A DNA stretch of 46,110 nucleotides. Source: Spirochaetia bacterium. GTDB taxonomy: Bacteria; Spirochaetota; Leptospiria; Turneriellales; JAOUFE01. The DNA lies in NCBI GenBank assembly GCA_029857955.1, contig JAOUFY010000016.1:1-46110 (forward strand), written 5' to 3'. Under the pieces are notes generated by a model that was not told where the DNA came from, ran no database searches, and saw only the letters and a program-made list of their open reading frames with translations. Shown here one piece after another: positions 1-7,712 of this stretch. The position numbers and the translations under genes were made by a program. Numbering within the stretch: position 1 is the stretch's first letter; each line of letters begins with the position of its first letter.

Positions 1-1
1 A

Positions 2-766
2 AATGTAGCTAAAAAATACAATGCAGATATCGTTATCGTTGGAAGTTTTTCTGCAAACGAAGGGCAGGTTCAAATATTTTCTAAATCCATTGAGGTTTCT
101 ACTGAAAGAATTATATTTGATGGTCAAACAGAATCCACATTAGACGGAAACCTGTTTACAGTTATTTCAAAAGTCAGCAACGAGATGGCAGTTGAAATGG
201 ATAAAAAATTACCTGAAATAACTCTTCTGGCGATAAATTCAAATAATCGATTCGATATTCTTTCTTTAATAGACAGTGATATGTTTAGTAATAAAGATTT
301 AATAAACAAAATGTCTGCAGGCTTGTCAAGAGAAGATAGAAAGATTATATTTTTTGATAAGAAAAAATATACTTTAAAAGCTTATTTATTTAATATTTTA
401 CCTGGCTTTGGCGTTGGATCTTTTGTTCAAGGCGACAAGACGGGAGCTAAAACAGCGTTATATGGCGAACTTGGTTCAATTGGAGCAATTATACTTGGTG
501 GAATTTCTTTAGGGGTAGGTTCTAGTCCTACTAACGTTAATGTACCCTTACAAGTATTTGGTGGTATTTTTATCGGTGGTGGAATCATTGGGCTTGTTGC
601 CTTTAAGATTTATGAAATCATTAGACCGTTTTTTTTCACCGATTTATTTAATGACGAGTTACTGCAGAATTTACATATATTTAGTTTAAAGGTAAGTCCA
701 ACCATCATTCTAGCGCAAAATGGAGAACCGCAGACTTATGGCGTTGAATTGTCTGGTAAATTTTAA
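2..766 (+). CDS. Partial envelope protein with glycine-rich membrane segments (5' end outside window)
   Basis: The reading frame is open from base 2 to the stop at 766, so the gene begins before the window; the internal ATG at 185 is not the true start. The first ~80 visible residues (ADIVIVGSFS..., then a FDGQTES stretch) look like the mixed alpha/beta domain of TolB/CsgG/FlgO-like envelope proteins that detects an assembled set of factors. After about residue 130 comes an LPGFGVGSFVQGD motif and two hydrophobic glycine-rich segments, which suggest membrane association. I associate that motif with spirochaete envelope proteins (P13-like), from family memory only. The gene converges on the dsr operon and shares a hairpin terminator with it. 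Function unknown. Confidence 0.7.
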   Translation, partial: NVAKKYNADIVIVGSFSANEGQVQIFSKSIEVSTERIIFDGQTESTLDGNLFTVISKVSNEMAVEMDKKLPEITLLAINSNNRFDILSLIDSDMFSNKDLINKMSAGLSREDRKIIFFDKKKYTLKAYLFNILPGFGVGSFVQGDKTGAKTALYGELGSIGAIILGGISLGVGSSPTNVNVPLQVFGGIFIGGGIIGLVAFKIYEIIRPFFFTDLFNDELLQNLHIFSLKVSPTIILAQNGEPQTYGVELSGKF

Positions 767-773
767 AAATTAA

Positions 774-811
774 ATCATAGGCTGACGAAATTTTATTTAT
801 CAGCCTATGAT
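774..811 (-). terminator. Hairpin terminator between convergent genes (dsr operon end)
   Basis: A perfect 12-bp inverted repeat, ATCATAGGCTGA at 774-785 and its complement at 800-811, encloses a 14-nt loop. Read on the minus strand the stem is followed by a T-rich stretch (complement of 760-773), as in an intrinsic terminator for the dsr genes. On the plus strand no T tract follows, so termination of the first gene there is less certain. Confidence 0.7.
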
Positions 812-838
812 CTTCGCGCAAATTTGATTGCCCTTGAT

Positions 839-2593
839 TTATAAATCTTCGCCCATTCCCATATCGATGTAGCCGCATGGACAAATTTCTGAACATATAT
901 GACAGCCAACGCATTTCTCATAGATCGTAAACATGGTTTCGCCGACAGGTTTACTTTTCGTATACGTTATGGCTTCCTGGGGACAGTATTTCTGGCATTG
1001 CTTGCACGAAAAACAAAGCCCGCAGCTTAAGCATCTTTCGGATTCTTTTGTTGCCAAATTTTCTTCAAGTGAAACAAGGATTTCTGCAAAATTATTTTTT
1101 ACCGAGCTTATTTTAAGGTGGCTTCTTTTTTCGCGCGGGAGTTCGGGGTAAAAATAAGGGTGCATTTTCTTGTATGAAATCACTTCTTGTCTGGGTTTTG
1201 AAGGAAGTTCCTTGCCGTTTAAAACTAGATCAATGGACTCCGCAGCCTTACGGCCATGACCAACAGCCGTAGTTATTAAATCAATTTTTATAGCGTCGCC
1301 GCCGGCAAATACATTTGTTTTGCCTTTGACAAGGTAATTGTGATCCACTTGAAAATACGGTCCTTTTACGACAGATTCAAAACCGGTTAAATCTGTGGCC
1401 TGGCCAATGGACGCAACCAGCATATCCGATTCAATTTCAAATTCGCTTCCGGCAACCGGTTTGTAGCGAAGAAAAGGAATGGCGGCATTGAAACCTTCTT
1501 CGCCTTTTTGTTTTTTCTCCATTTTAACGCATTTGAGCTTTACAATTTTGTCGCCATTTTTTATCACTTCGACAACAGAAACGCCAAAGTGCATTTTCGC
1601 TCCCTCATGTTCAGCTTCGGCAAACTCATAATCAGAACAGTTCATGTCTTCACGTAAAACAGCGGATAAAATCATCGCCTGGGAACCAAGTCTCATCGCC
1701 AGACGAACCACATCCATGGCAACATCTCCGTCGCCAATCACTGCGACATTTTTTCCAAGTGTCATTTTTTCAGGATCTGATTCAAACTCCATTAGAAACT
1801 TAACGGCGCTCGATAAATATGGCGAATTTTCAAACCCTTTGATCGGAGGCGTTCTGCCTGCCTGGGCTCCGACGCCAATAAATACCGCATCGTGTTTTTT
1901 TTCAAGTTCTTCAAGTGTAATATCTTTTCCGATTTTAACTCCGGTTTTAAGTTCAATGCCGAGATCTAAAATTCTTTGTATTTCATCGTCAAGGACGCTT
2001 CGAGATACTCGATACCCCATGATTCCATAACGCATCATTCCGCCTGTTTTATGCTGAGATTCGTATATGGTAACTTTGTGACCTTTTCTGCGTAATTGAT
2101 ATGCGGCTGATAATCCTGCAGGACCGGCGCCGATTACCGCAATGTGCTTTCCTGTATCTGATCCGGCAGAGGGAAGTTTAAGCTTATTTTTTAAGGCATA
2201 TTCGCCGATAAAATGTTCCACCGAATTAATGCCAACGGTCTCATCAAGATATTGTCGGTTACAGCCGCCTTCACATGGGGCAGGGCATACTCGGCCCATC
2301 ACCGCAGGAAAAGGATTTTTATCTGCAATAAGATTAAACGCTGCCTCCCATTTTGTCATTCCTGCTGGAGTTTGTTCGATTCCGCGGATTATGTTATGGT
2401 ATCCTCGTATATCTTCGCCTGCGGGACATTCATTGGTACATGGCGGCACTCGTTTTACATAGACCGGGCATTTGTGCGAATGATCGCCATAGGCGACAAT
2501 TTTGTTTAGTCCGGTTTCAATTGCCCAGTCGGGAAATTGATAACTTAATGTATTGTCGAGCATAGGATTTGAATCCAGTTCATTATATTTCAT
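839..2593 (-). CDS. dsrL: DsrL-like iron-sulfur flavoprotein, NAD(P)H:acceptor oxidoreductase
   Basis: DsrL is a glutamate-synthase small-subunit-like cytoplasmic flavoprotein that exchanges electrons between NAD(P)(H) and DsrAB. The protein (584 aa) has an N-terminal cysteine-rich region (PPCTNECPAGED, then GRVCPAPCEGGCN), an FAD Rossmann motif GAGPAGLSAAY, a second nucleotide motif GDGDVAMDVVRLAMRLG, and a C-terminal two-cluster ferredoxin domain (CLSCGLCFSCKQCQKYCP and CVGCHICSEICP). I prefer the ATG at 2593 because GGAG lies 6 nt upstream; an in-frame TTG at 2605 overlaps that ribosome site. It is the last gene of the dsrA-dsrB-dsrL order and takes the place where dsrD often sits in sulfate reducers. 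A generic NADPH-dependent glutamate synthase-like subunit is the alternative, but the neighbours and the ferredoxin tail favour DsrL. Confidence 0.85.
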   Translation of the reverse strand: MKYNELDSNPMLDNTLSYQFPDWAIETGLNKIVAYGDHSHKCPVYVKRVPPCTNECPAGEDIRGYHNIIRGIEQTPAGMTKWEAAFNLIADKNPFPAVMGRVCPAPCEGGCNRQYLDETVGINSVEHFIGEYALKNKLKLPSAGSDTGKHIAVIGAGPAGLSAAYQLRRKGHKVTIYESQHKTGGMMRYGIMGYRVSRSVLDDEIQRILDLGIELKTGVKIGKDITLEELEKKHDAVFIGVGAQAGRTPPIKGFENSPYLSSAVKFLMEFESDPEKMTLGKNVAVIGDGDVAMDVVRLAMRLGSQAMILSAVLREDMNCSDYEFAEAEHEGAKMHFGVSVVEVIKNGDKIVKLKCVKMEKKQKGEEGFNAAIPFLRYKPVAGSEFEIESDMLVASIGQATDLTGFESVVKGPYFQVDHNYLVKGKTNVFAGGDAIKIDLITTAVGHGRKAAESIDLVLNGKELPSKPRQEVISYKKMHPYFYPELPREKRSHLKISSVKNNFAEILVSLEENLATKESERCLSCGLCFSCKQCQKYCPQEAITYTKSKPVGETMFTIYEKCVGCHICSEICPCGYIDMGMGEDL

Positions 2594-2643
2594 AATATTC
2601 TCCAAAAATGAAAGTCTTGAGGGTTTTTAAATACATAAGATTT

Positions 2644-2735
2644 CTCACAAAGTTCACAGAGCTCACAAAGAAATATGTTTAAATAATATTTATTTTTCAT
2701 AAGCATCTTTGCGGGCTTTGCGTTCTTTGTGATAG
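2644..2735. repeat. Inverted repeat of 9-nt CRCAAAGnn units in the dsrB-dsrL gap
   Basis: Positions 2646-2672 contain three 9-nt units of the form CACAAAGNN. The complement of about 2705-2732 contains three more (CACAAAGAA, CGCAAAGCC, CGCAAAGAT). The two triplets face each other across a roughly 30-nt AT-rich spacer and could fold into a long imperfect hairpin in the dsr mRNA. The layout resembles the short CGCAAAG-type intergenic repeats seen in many environmental bacterial genomes. A related element lies in the dsrA-dsrB gap. Confidence 0.65.
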
Positions 2736-2754
2736 AATTCTTTTCAAAATTATA

Positions 2755-3840
2755 CTAAAATCTTACATGCGCTGATTTGTTAAGCGACACTCTCGCATGA
2801 CGGTAGCTGTCGATCATCCAACGATCAAAAGGCAGTTCTGTTTTTTCAAAAAACTTTTTCCAGCCGATCCGGTCAATCCATTCGCCCATTCGTTCCCAGT
2901 CTTTGGCGTCGCTTTTATAAGTCATTAAGATTTTTTTAACAACTTTATTTACTTCAGGCCAATGTGGCGGGTTATTCGGCAAACCATGCGCTACAAGTTT
3001 CATGTTGGTCGGTTTGGTCCTTGAATTGGAGTGTTTTCCACCAACCCATATTGCCAGTTTGGAATGTTCAGGGTGGTTGATTTCCATGGCAGGACATGCT
3101 CCAAAACATGCGCCGCAAACGACACATTTTTCTTCAACGACCATCAGGGATGCTTTTCCATTTACCACTGTAGGTCGTATGGCGGCTACGGGGCATCTGG
3201 CAACGGCTTTAGGCATTTCGCAAATGCTTCCTAAAATCTCGTGATTAATTCTAGGAGGACGGGTATGTTGTACGATAACAGCAAGGTCAGCCTGACCTCC
3301 GCAGTTAATTTCGCAGCAAGAGGTTGACAGTCGTACACGGTTTGGCATTTCTTCTTTAACGAAATCTTCAAAAAGTGAATCCATCATACTCTTGTTTACG
3401 CCGGAGGCGTCAGTTGCGGGAATATCACAATGGATCCAGCCCTGGGTATGCGCTACAGCAGAAATGGAGTTACCTGTGCCGCCAACAGGATGTCCGTTGG
3501 ATTCAAGTTCCTTGATCAATGGCTCTACGTTTGCCCATTTAGGTGTCATAAATTCTACGTTATTTCTAACAGTAAACCGAAGATATCCGTCTGCGTATTT
3601 ATCCGCAAGGTCGCATAAAAAACGAACTGTGTCGACGGTTACCTGGCGATGCGTTCCTGCTCGAACTGTAAAAATTTCGTCGCCGCTTTCGCCGACATGT
3701 TTTAAAACGCCTGGTCTTGGTCTTTCATGGTATTTCCACTTTCCGTAATTTTTTTTAATTACGGGATGCAGTGAATCTTTATAATTTCTAACTCCGCTTT
3801 CAACGGTTTTCCATTTTCTCTCGTATGTGGTTGTTGACAT
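2755..3840 (-). CDS. dsrB: Dissimilatory sulfite reductase beta subunit
   Basis: DsrB pairs with DsrA in the alpha2beta2 siroheme enzyme that interconverts sulfite and DsrC-bound sulfide sulfur in the cytoplasm. The 361-aa protein carries the siroheme/[4Fe-4S] motif TSCCEINCGGQ, the VARCPVAAIRP segment, an inserted ferredoxin domain (EEKCVVCGACFGACPAMEI), and the conserved LAIWVGGKHSN and NNPPHWPE blocks. The start is taken at the ATG at 3840 (MSTTTYERKW) because an AAGGAAG ribosome site precedes it; an upstream in-frame start at 3867 adds nine lysine- and glutamate-rich residues. It lies 186 nt downstream of dsrA, an unusually wide gap filled by a repeat. Confidence 0.96.
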   Translation of the reverse strand: MSTTTYERKWKTVESGVRNYKDSLHPVIKKNYGKWKYHERPRPGVLKHVGESGDEIFTVRAGTHRQVTVDTVRFLCDLADKYADGYLRFTVRNNVEFMTPKWANVEPLIKELESNGHPVGGTGNSISAVAHTQGWIHCDIPATDASGVNKSMMDSLFEDFVKEEMPNRVRLSTSCCEINCGGQADLAVIVQHTRPPRINHEILGSICEMPKAVARCPVAAIRPTVVNGKASLMVVEEKCVVCGACFGACPAMEINHPEHSKLAIWVGGKHSNSRTKPTNMKLVAHGLPNNPPHWPEVNKVVKKILMTYKSDAKDWERMGEWIDRIGWKKFFEKTELPFDRWMIDSYRHARVSLNKSAHVRF

Positions 3841-3934
3841 ATTTTCTTCCTTTTCTTTCATTAACATAGAAGGTTATTTGTTGGCGTTAAAATTGGCACA
3901 CGCAGCATCACCCAATATCTTAATTGATTTTTAT

Positions 3935-4012
3935 TAAACGCAAAAACATAAACGGCGCAAAAGTAATTATTTTCATATCTTTAACTTGCGCTTTTGTTTC
4001 TTTGCGGTTTTA
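3935..4012. repeat. Imperfect CGCAAAG-type inverted repeat in the dsrA-dsrB gap
   Basis: The left part (about 3938-3963) reads CGCAAAAAC...GGCGCAAAAG. The complement of the right part (about 3986-4010) reads CGCAAAGAAAC...GCGCAAG. The two halves are imperfect complements separated by about 22 AT-rich nt, so the dsrA-dsrB mRNA could form a stem here. It looks like a diverged relative of the element at 2644-2735. Confidence 0.5.
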
Positions 4013-4026
4013 TTTTTTTCTCTCTC

Positions 4027-5220
4027 TTAGTATTCCGCCTTAAAGAATGGGTTGTCTCGCGGATGGGATACCATGTCGAGACTTGGTTGTAATCCGGCAG
4101 CCTCTAAAAACTCCTGCATTCCGACACGTTCTATAGTCTCTCCGATTCGTTCATGGTCAAGTGCGCTGTCAGCCCACCAGTTGATGATACGATCTAAAAG
4201 TTTAATATAGTTATCCAGGTCTTCCTGTGTTTCCATTTTAAAGAAAGGAACTACCATGGAACCTAGCATATTGCCAACTTTAAGATGACCTTTTCCGCCC
4301 ATTAGAAGCGTTACGCCTCTTTGTTTGCCGATAGAGAGCGCTTTTGTCATTACGTTTAAACAATGCATACAACGCACGCAATTTGAATCGTCAATGATCA
4401 TGCTGTCGCCTTTAAATTCAATGGCTTTGGTAGGGCATTTCATGGCTACATGATTTACAAGGTAATCTTTGCTGAGTTTTTGAATGTAGTTTTTTACTTC
4501 TGCCTGGTCGATGGCAATTTTATCTTTCCAAATTCCGATCGTGGCAATGTCAGATCGTTGAATTGAATTGTTGCAATCATTGGGGCATCCTGAAAATTTA
4601 AATTTCATTTTGTATGGATATTCAGGGCGATGTATCTGATCTACATAATGACCCATAACCTGAAACATGGTTTCAAGTGTATCGTAACATGCCATTTCGC
4701 AACGCGCCGGGCCAACGCAGGAGTTTCCGGTTCGTGTTGCCGCTCCGGCTCCGCCGAGATCCCATCCTTGTTCATTTACTTTGTCAAAAAAGGGCTGCAC
4801 TTCTTTTTCTGTAATTCCGACAAATTGAAGATTGCCTGTTTGACCATGCATGGTCATGATTCCTGAACCATGTTCTTCCCATGCGTCGCAGAGTTTTCTA
4901 AGTTCTTTGGTGTTGTAATGAAAACCTGGCGTAGGTTGAACCCTTACTGTATGAAATTCACGAGCTTCCGGAATTTTATCGGCGACCATTGAAAATCGGC
5001 TGATTACGCCAGAACCATAGCCGACAACGCCTACAGTGCCGCCTTTCCAGTAGCCGGTTTTTGTTTTATAGGAATATTCAAGCTGGTCAATTAATCCTCG
5101 TAAAATTGGTTTTTTTGATTTCTCCGCATATTCTTTGAAACCTTTGACAAAACTTGGCCAAGGACCTTTTTCAAGTTGATCAAGAATCGGGGTTGGATTT
5201 AAAAATTTTTTATCAGACAT
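4027..5220 (-). CDS. dsrA: Dissimilatory sulfite reductase alpha subunit, oxidative-looking type
   Basis: Catalytic alpha subunit of DsrAB. Visible are the siroheme/[4Fe-4S] ligands SCVGPARCEMACYD (C168, C174) and GCPNDC (C212, C216), then a ferredoxin domain with KCPTKAI (C262) and NCVRCMHCLNVM (C281, C284, C287). At 397 aa it is shorter than the ~437-aa enzyme of Desulfovibrio. From memory, the segments YWKGGTVGVVGYG, FHTVRVQPTPGFHY and KFSGCPNDCNNSIQRSD match the Allochromatium (reverse, sulfur-oxidising) DsrA better than the Desulfovibrio form (CPNGC, SIARSD). The ATG at 5220 is preceded by GAGAGGAGAAG, a strong ribosome site. First gene of dsrA-dsrB-dsrL. Reaction direction cannot be proven from sequence alone. 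Confidence 0.96.
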   Translation of the reverse strand: MSDKKFLNPTPILDQLEKGPWPSFVKGFKEYAEKSKKPILRGLIDQLEYSYKTKTGYWKGGTVGVVGYGSGVISRFSMVADKIPEAREFHTVRVQPTPGFHYNTKELRKLCDAWEEHGSGIMTMHGQTGNLQFVGITEKEVQPFFDKVNEQGWDLGGAGAATRTGNSCVGPARCEMACYDTLETMFQVMGHYVDQIHRPEYPYKMKFKFSGCPNDCNNSIQRSDIATIGIWKDKIAIDQAEVKNYIQKLSKDYLVNHVAMKCPTKAIEFKGDSMIIDDSNCVRCMHCLNVMTKALSIGKQRGVTLLMGGKGHLKVGNMLGSMVVPFFKMETQEDLDNYIKLLDRIINWWADSALDHERIGETIERVGMQEFLEAAGLQPSLDMVSHPRDNPFFKAEY

Positions 5221-5290
5221 GTACTTCTCCTCTCGCTAATTTTTTTTTCAAATCAAGAAATGTGTCTCTTTAATCAGTATAAAGTTAATA

Positions 5291-5320
5291 AGTATATTAA
5301 AATATGCTAATTAACAACAA
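5291..5320 (-). promoter_or_regulatory. Candidate sigma70-type promoter for dsrABL
   Basis: Read on the minus strand, TTGTTG (complement of 5315-5320), an 18-nt spacer and TATACT (complement of 5291-5296) make a plausible -35/-10 pair about 70 nt upstream of the dsrA start. The surrounding gap (5221-5482) is very AT-rich. Motif match only, and by chance such matches are common in AT-rich DNA. Confidence 0.35.
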
Positions 5321-5482
5321 TAATGAATTTTCTAAACAATAAAGCAAGAACTTTTTTATAATTTAGTGTTTAAATTCTATACTTATTTTACCACAGCTAT
5401 TAACTTAAAATTCTGGCATGGTCTCATTGAGCAGAGTGTTGTTTTGCCGCAACTGTTCGGGTTTTTGTTGCCGACGAGTTGA

Positions 5483-5848
5483 TCAATATCCTTTATTTGA
5501 ATGGATGTTCGGTAATGGTTTATCTTCCATGATGGACCAGAGTAGATAGGTAAATGTTTCAGGCGCTACCGTGGTGTGCGTGTTTTTATTTTTTTGAAGA
5601 CCGTTTCGCAGTGATTTTCGAACCTCCTCGTTTCCGGTTAAATCAAAAATAATGTCAATGTAGTTTCCCATACTGGTTATATCATCGCAGCTTTTAATTT
5701 GAATTCCCCTGGAAACTGCAATTTTTTTCCCTTCAGTTTCGTTTTCTTCTGCGGCAACAATGATGTGAACCCCCTTATTTTTATATTCCATGATCTTGTT
5801 TATAAATGAAGTTCCAATTCTTCCGAGACCTATAATCGCAATGTTCAT
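5483..5848 (-). CDS. Small Rossmann-fold NAD(P)-binding protein of unknown role
   Basis: A 121-aa protein that begins MNIAIIGLGRIGTSF, a GxGxxG dinucleotide-binding motif. It continues with VHIIVAAEEN and DIIFDLTGNEEVRKSL, which matches the N-terminal NAD-binding domain of homoserine dehydrogenase or aspartate-semialdehyde-type oxidoreductases. There is no catalytic C-terminal domain, so it is either a stand-alone nucleotide-binding protein or a redox sensor. An AAGGAAAA ribosome site precedes the ATG at 5848. It lies 262 nt upstream of dsrA on the same strand, and a dsr promoter candidate falls in the gap, so co-transcription is uncertain. It diverges from the glycan operon. Confidence 0.7.
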   Translation of the reverse strand: MNIAIIGLGRIGTSFINKIMEYKNKGVHIIVAAEENETEGKKIAVSRGIQIKSCDDITSMGNYIDIIFDLTGNEEVRKSLRNGLQKNKNTHTTVAPETFTYLLWSIMEDKPLPNIHSNKGY

Positions 5849-5874
5849 ATTTTTTCCTTATTTTTTAAATGAAT

Positions 5875-5900
5875 TCTCCAGCGGAGAAAGGCATTTCTCC
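5875..5900. promoter_or_regulatory. Two overlapping, mutually exclusive small hairpins in the divergent intergenic region
   Basis: GGAGAAA (5883-5889) pairs perfectly with TTTCTCC (5894-5900) across a 4-nt loop. TCTCC (5875-5879) also pairs with GGAGA (5883-5887), sharing the central arm. On the plus strand the first hairpin is followed by TGTTTT, so it could act as a weak terminator or attenuator. On the minus strand both fall in the leader of the 5848 gene. Pairing is seen directly; any regulatory role is inferred. Confidence 0.3.
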
Positions 5901-5940
5901 TGTTTTAATAAATGATTTATCTTTGCAAGAAGAATAAGTA

Positions 5941-5959
5941 TTGACGAAGCAAAGGTCAA
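5941..5959. promoter_or_regulatory. Inverted repeat TTGAC-N9-GTCAA upstream of the glycan operon
   Basis: TTGAC at 5941-5945 and GTCAA at 5955-5959 form a 5-bp dyad 34 nt before the first glycan gene. It could be an operator, and the left half also resembles a -35 box, but no good -10 box follows at the right distance. Confidence 0.2.
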
Positions 5960-5992
5960 TTCGAATCGGTGGTTCATCTGTAAGGAGAGTAT

Positions 5993-7084
5993 ATGCAGTT
6001 TATAGATTTAAAAACACAATATAAAAAAATGGACAAAGAAGTTGATTCGGCTATTAAAAAAGTTCTTGAGCATGGTCAATATATTAATGGTCCGGAAATT
6101 ACAGAGCTTGAAAAAACACTTGCAGATTATGTCGGCGTTAAACATAGCGTGGTTTGCTCAAGTGGCACCGATGCGCTTTTAATGGCGTTGATGGCATTGG
6201 GAGTAGGCGCTGGCGACGAGGTCATTACAACTCCTTTTACATTCATTGCCACTGCAGAGGTTATTGCCTTGCTGGGCGCAATTCCTGTATTTGTTGATAT
6301 CGATGAAAAAACATATAATTTAAATCCGGACCTTATCAAGAAAAAAATTACTAAAAAGACAAAGGCGATTATGCCCGTTTCTCTTTATGGCCAGTGCGCC
6401 GACTATGATGCGATCAATGCAATTGCGGCAGAAAGCTCAATACCGGTTATTGAAGATGCTGCTCAAAGTTTCGGGGCTTCATATAAGGGTAAAAAATCAT
6501 GTGGTTTGACAGAAATAGGTTGTACCAGTTTTTTCCCTTCAAAACCGCTGGGCGCTTATGGCGACGGCGGAGCCATGTTTACGAATAATGATGAGCATGC
6601 AAAATTGTTTAAGCAAATTCGTGAGCACGGTCAAGATAGACGTTACAATCATCCCGTTTTAGGATTAAACGCTCGCATGGATTCCATTCAAGCGGCCATT
6701 TTAATCACCAAGATGAAACAATTTCCTTCTGAGGTTTCAGCAAGGGAAAAGACAGGAAAACGTTATAGCGAACTATTGAAAAATGTTGTGACGACTCCGT
6801 ACGTTGCGCCGGATAATTTATCTGTGTATGCTCAATATACCGTTTTAGTCGAGAACCGTGATCAGTTTGCAGGTAAGCTTAAAGATGCAAACGTACCGAC
6901 TGCGGTTCATTACCCAATTCCACTCCACCTGCAGCCGGTTTTTTCATATCTTGGTCAAGGAAAGGGATCGTATCCGGTTTCAGAAAAAATAGCGGAAAAA
7001 GTGATAAGTTTACCAATGCATCCTTACCTGTCAGAGGCTGAACAGGACGAAGTTGTTGCGGCAATAAAACAAGCTGTAAAATAA
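5993..7084 (+). CDS. DegT/DnrJ/EryC1/StrS nucleotide-sugar aminotransferase (WbpE-like)
   Basis: A PLP-dependent aminotransferase that puts an amino group on a keto-sugar nucleotide. The 363-aa protein has the full fold: GTDALLMAL phosphate-binding segment (about 58-66), PVIEDAAQSFGASY with PLP-binding D155, and SFFPSKPLGAYGDGG with Schiff-base K184. The start MQFIDLKTQY is typical of the WbpE/FdtB group, so a 3-amino sugar acid or 3-amino-6-deoxyhexose is likely, but the exact substrate cannot be told. TAAGGAGAG lies about 6 nt before the ATG. It is the first gene of the glycan block, 66 nt before the antiterminator gene. Confidence 0.88.
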   Translation: MQFIDLKTQYKKMDKEVDSAIKKVLEHGQYINGPEITELEKTLADYVGVKHSVVCSSGTDALLMALMALGVGAGDEVITTPFTFIATAEVIALLGAIPVFVDIDEKTYNLNPDLIKKKITKKTKAIMPVSLYGQCADYDAINAIAAESSIPVIEDAAQSFGASYKGKKSCGLTEIGCTSFFPSKPLGAYGDGGAMFTNNDEHAKLFKQIREHGQDRRYNHPVLGLNARMDSIQAAILITKMKQFPSEVSAREKTGKRYSELLKNVVTTPYVAPDNLSVYAQYTVLVENRDQFAGKLKDANVPTAVHYPIPLHLQPVFSYLGQGKGSYPVSEKIAEKVISLPMHPYLSEAEQDEVVAAIKQAVK

Positions 7085-7117
7085 AACATTGACAGGATAA
7101 TTCGCTAGTAAATGTTG

Positions 7118-7146
7118 TCGTTGCGTTCATGGTATGAACGCAACGA
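7118..7146 (+). promoter_or_regulatory. Perfect 13-bp hairpin abutting the antiterminator start codon
   Basis: Bases 7118-7130 and 7134-7146 are exact reverse complements (core CGTTGCGTTCAT / ATGAACGCAACG) with a 3-nt loop. The right arm ends 3 nt before the ATG at 7150 and covers the start of its purine-rich ribosome site. No T tract follows, so an ordinary terminator is unlikely. It may control translation of the antiterminator or be its RNA/DNA recognition element. Confidence 0.6.
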
Positions 7147-7149
7147 GAG

Positions 7150-7704
7150 ATGAATATGAGTCACTGGTATGCATTACAATGTGTCAGCGGAAAAGAAAAC
7201 GTTGTTCGTGACGGCGTACAAAAAGTTTTTACCAACTATTCTACATTTTTTCCGCGAAGGGAGCTGGAAATTCGCAAGAATGGGAAAACATCTCTTCAGG
7301 TAAAATCATTATTTCCCGGATATTTTTTTCTACAAAGCCGTACACGGCTGTTTTATCATGAAGCATTGGATATAAGTCGAAAAGTCGGCGAAATGTGTTC
7401 TTCTATATCATTTCTTAAAGTTGTAGGAATGTATCGAAGTGATAAATCTATAGGTTCTGACGAAATTGTGCCTATATTAAATCATGAAATGGATTTGTTT
7501 TTAAATATGACAGATGAGCGTGAAGTTGTTCAGTTTTCGCAGTATAAAAAAGAAGGCGAAAAAGTACAAATCATTAGCGGTCCTTTATCTGGTCGAGAAG
7601 GTATTATAATAAAGATTAATCCTCGAAAAAAAAGAATAAAAGTCGGGGTCAATTTGCTTGGCGAAATACAGGTTATCGATCTTGGCGCCGAGATGATTGC
7701 ATAA
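7150..7704 (+). CDS. NusG-family specialised transcription antiterminator (RfaH/UpxY/LoaP-like)
   Basis: NusG paralogs of this kind bind RNA polymerase and stop premature termination in long polysaccharide operons. The 184-aa protein starts MSHWYALQCVSGKE, the NGN-domain beta strand, and contains the SLFPGYFFLQ block typical of NusG (about 55-64). It ends in a KOW domain, GEKVQIISGPLSGREGIIIKI. The lack of a second essential-NusG context and its place at the head of a 40-kb glycan locus argue that it is a specialised paralog. A second ATG at 7156 is possible. Preceded by a 13-bp hairpin. Confidence 0.9.
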   Translation: MNMSHWYALQCVSGKENVVRDGVQKVFTNYSTFFPRRELEIRKNGKTSLQVKSLFPGYFFLQSRTRLFYHEALDISRKVGEMCSSISFLKVVGMYRSDKSIGSDEIVPILNHEMDLFLNMTDEREVVQFSQYKKEGEKVQIISGPLSGREGIIIKINPRKKRIKVGVNLLGEIQVIDLGAEMIA

Positions 7705-7712
7705 AACATAAG

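Noticed and set aside
2142..2462. Plus-strand open frames inside dsrL and dsrB (for example 2142-2462 and 3392-3748)
   Set aside because: They lie fully inside genes with strong conserved motifs on the minus strand and have no protein-like character of their own.
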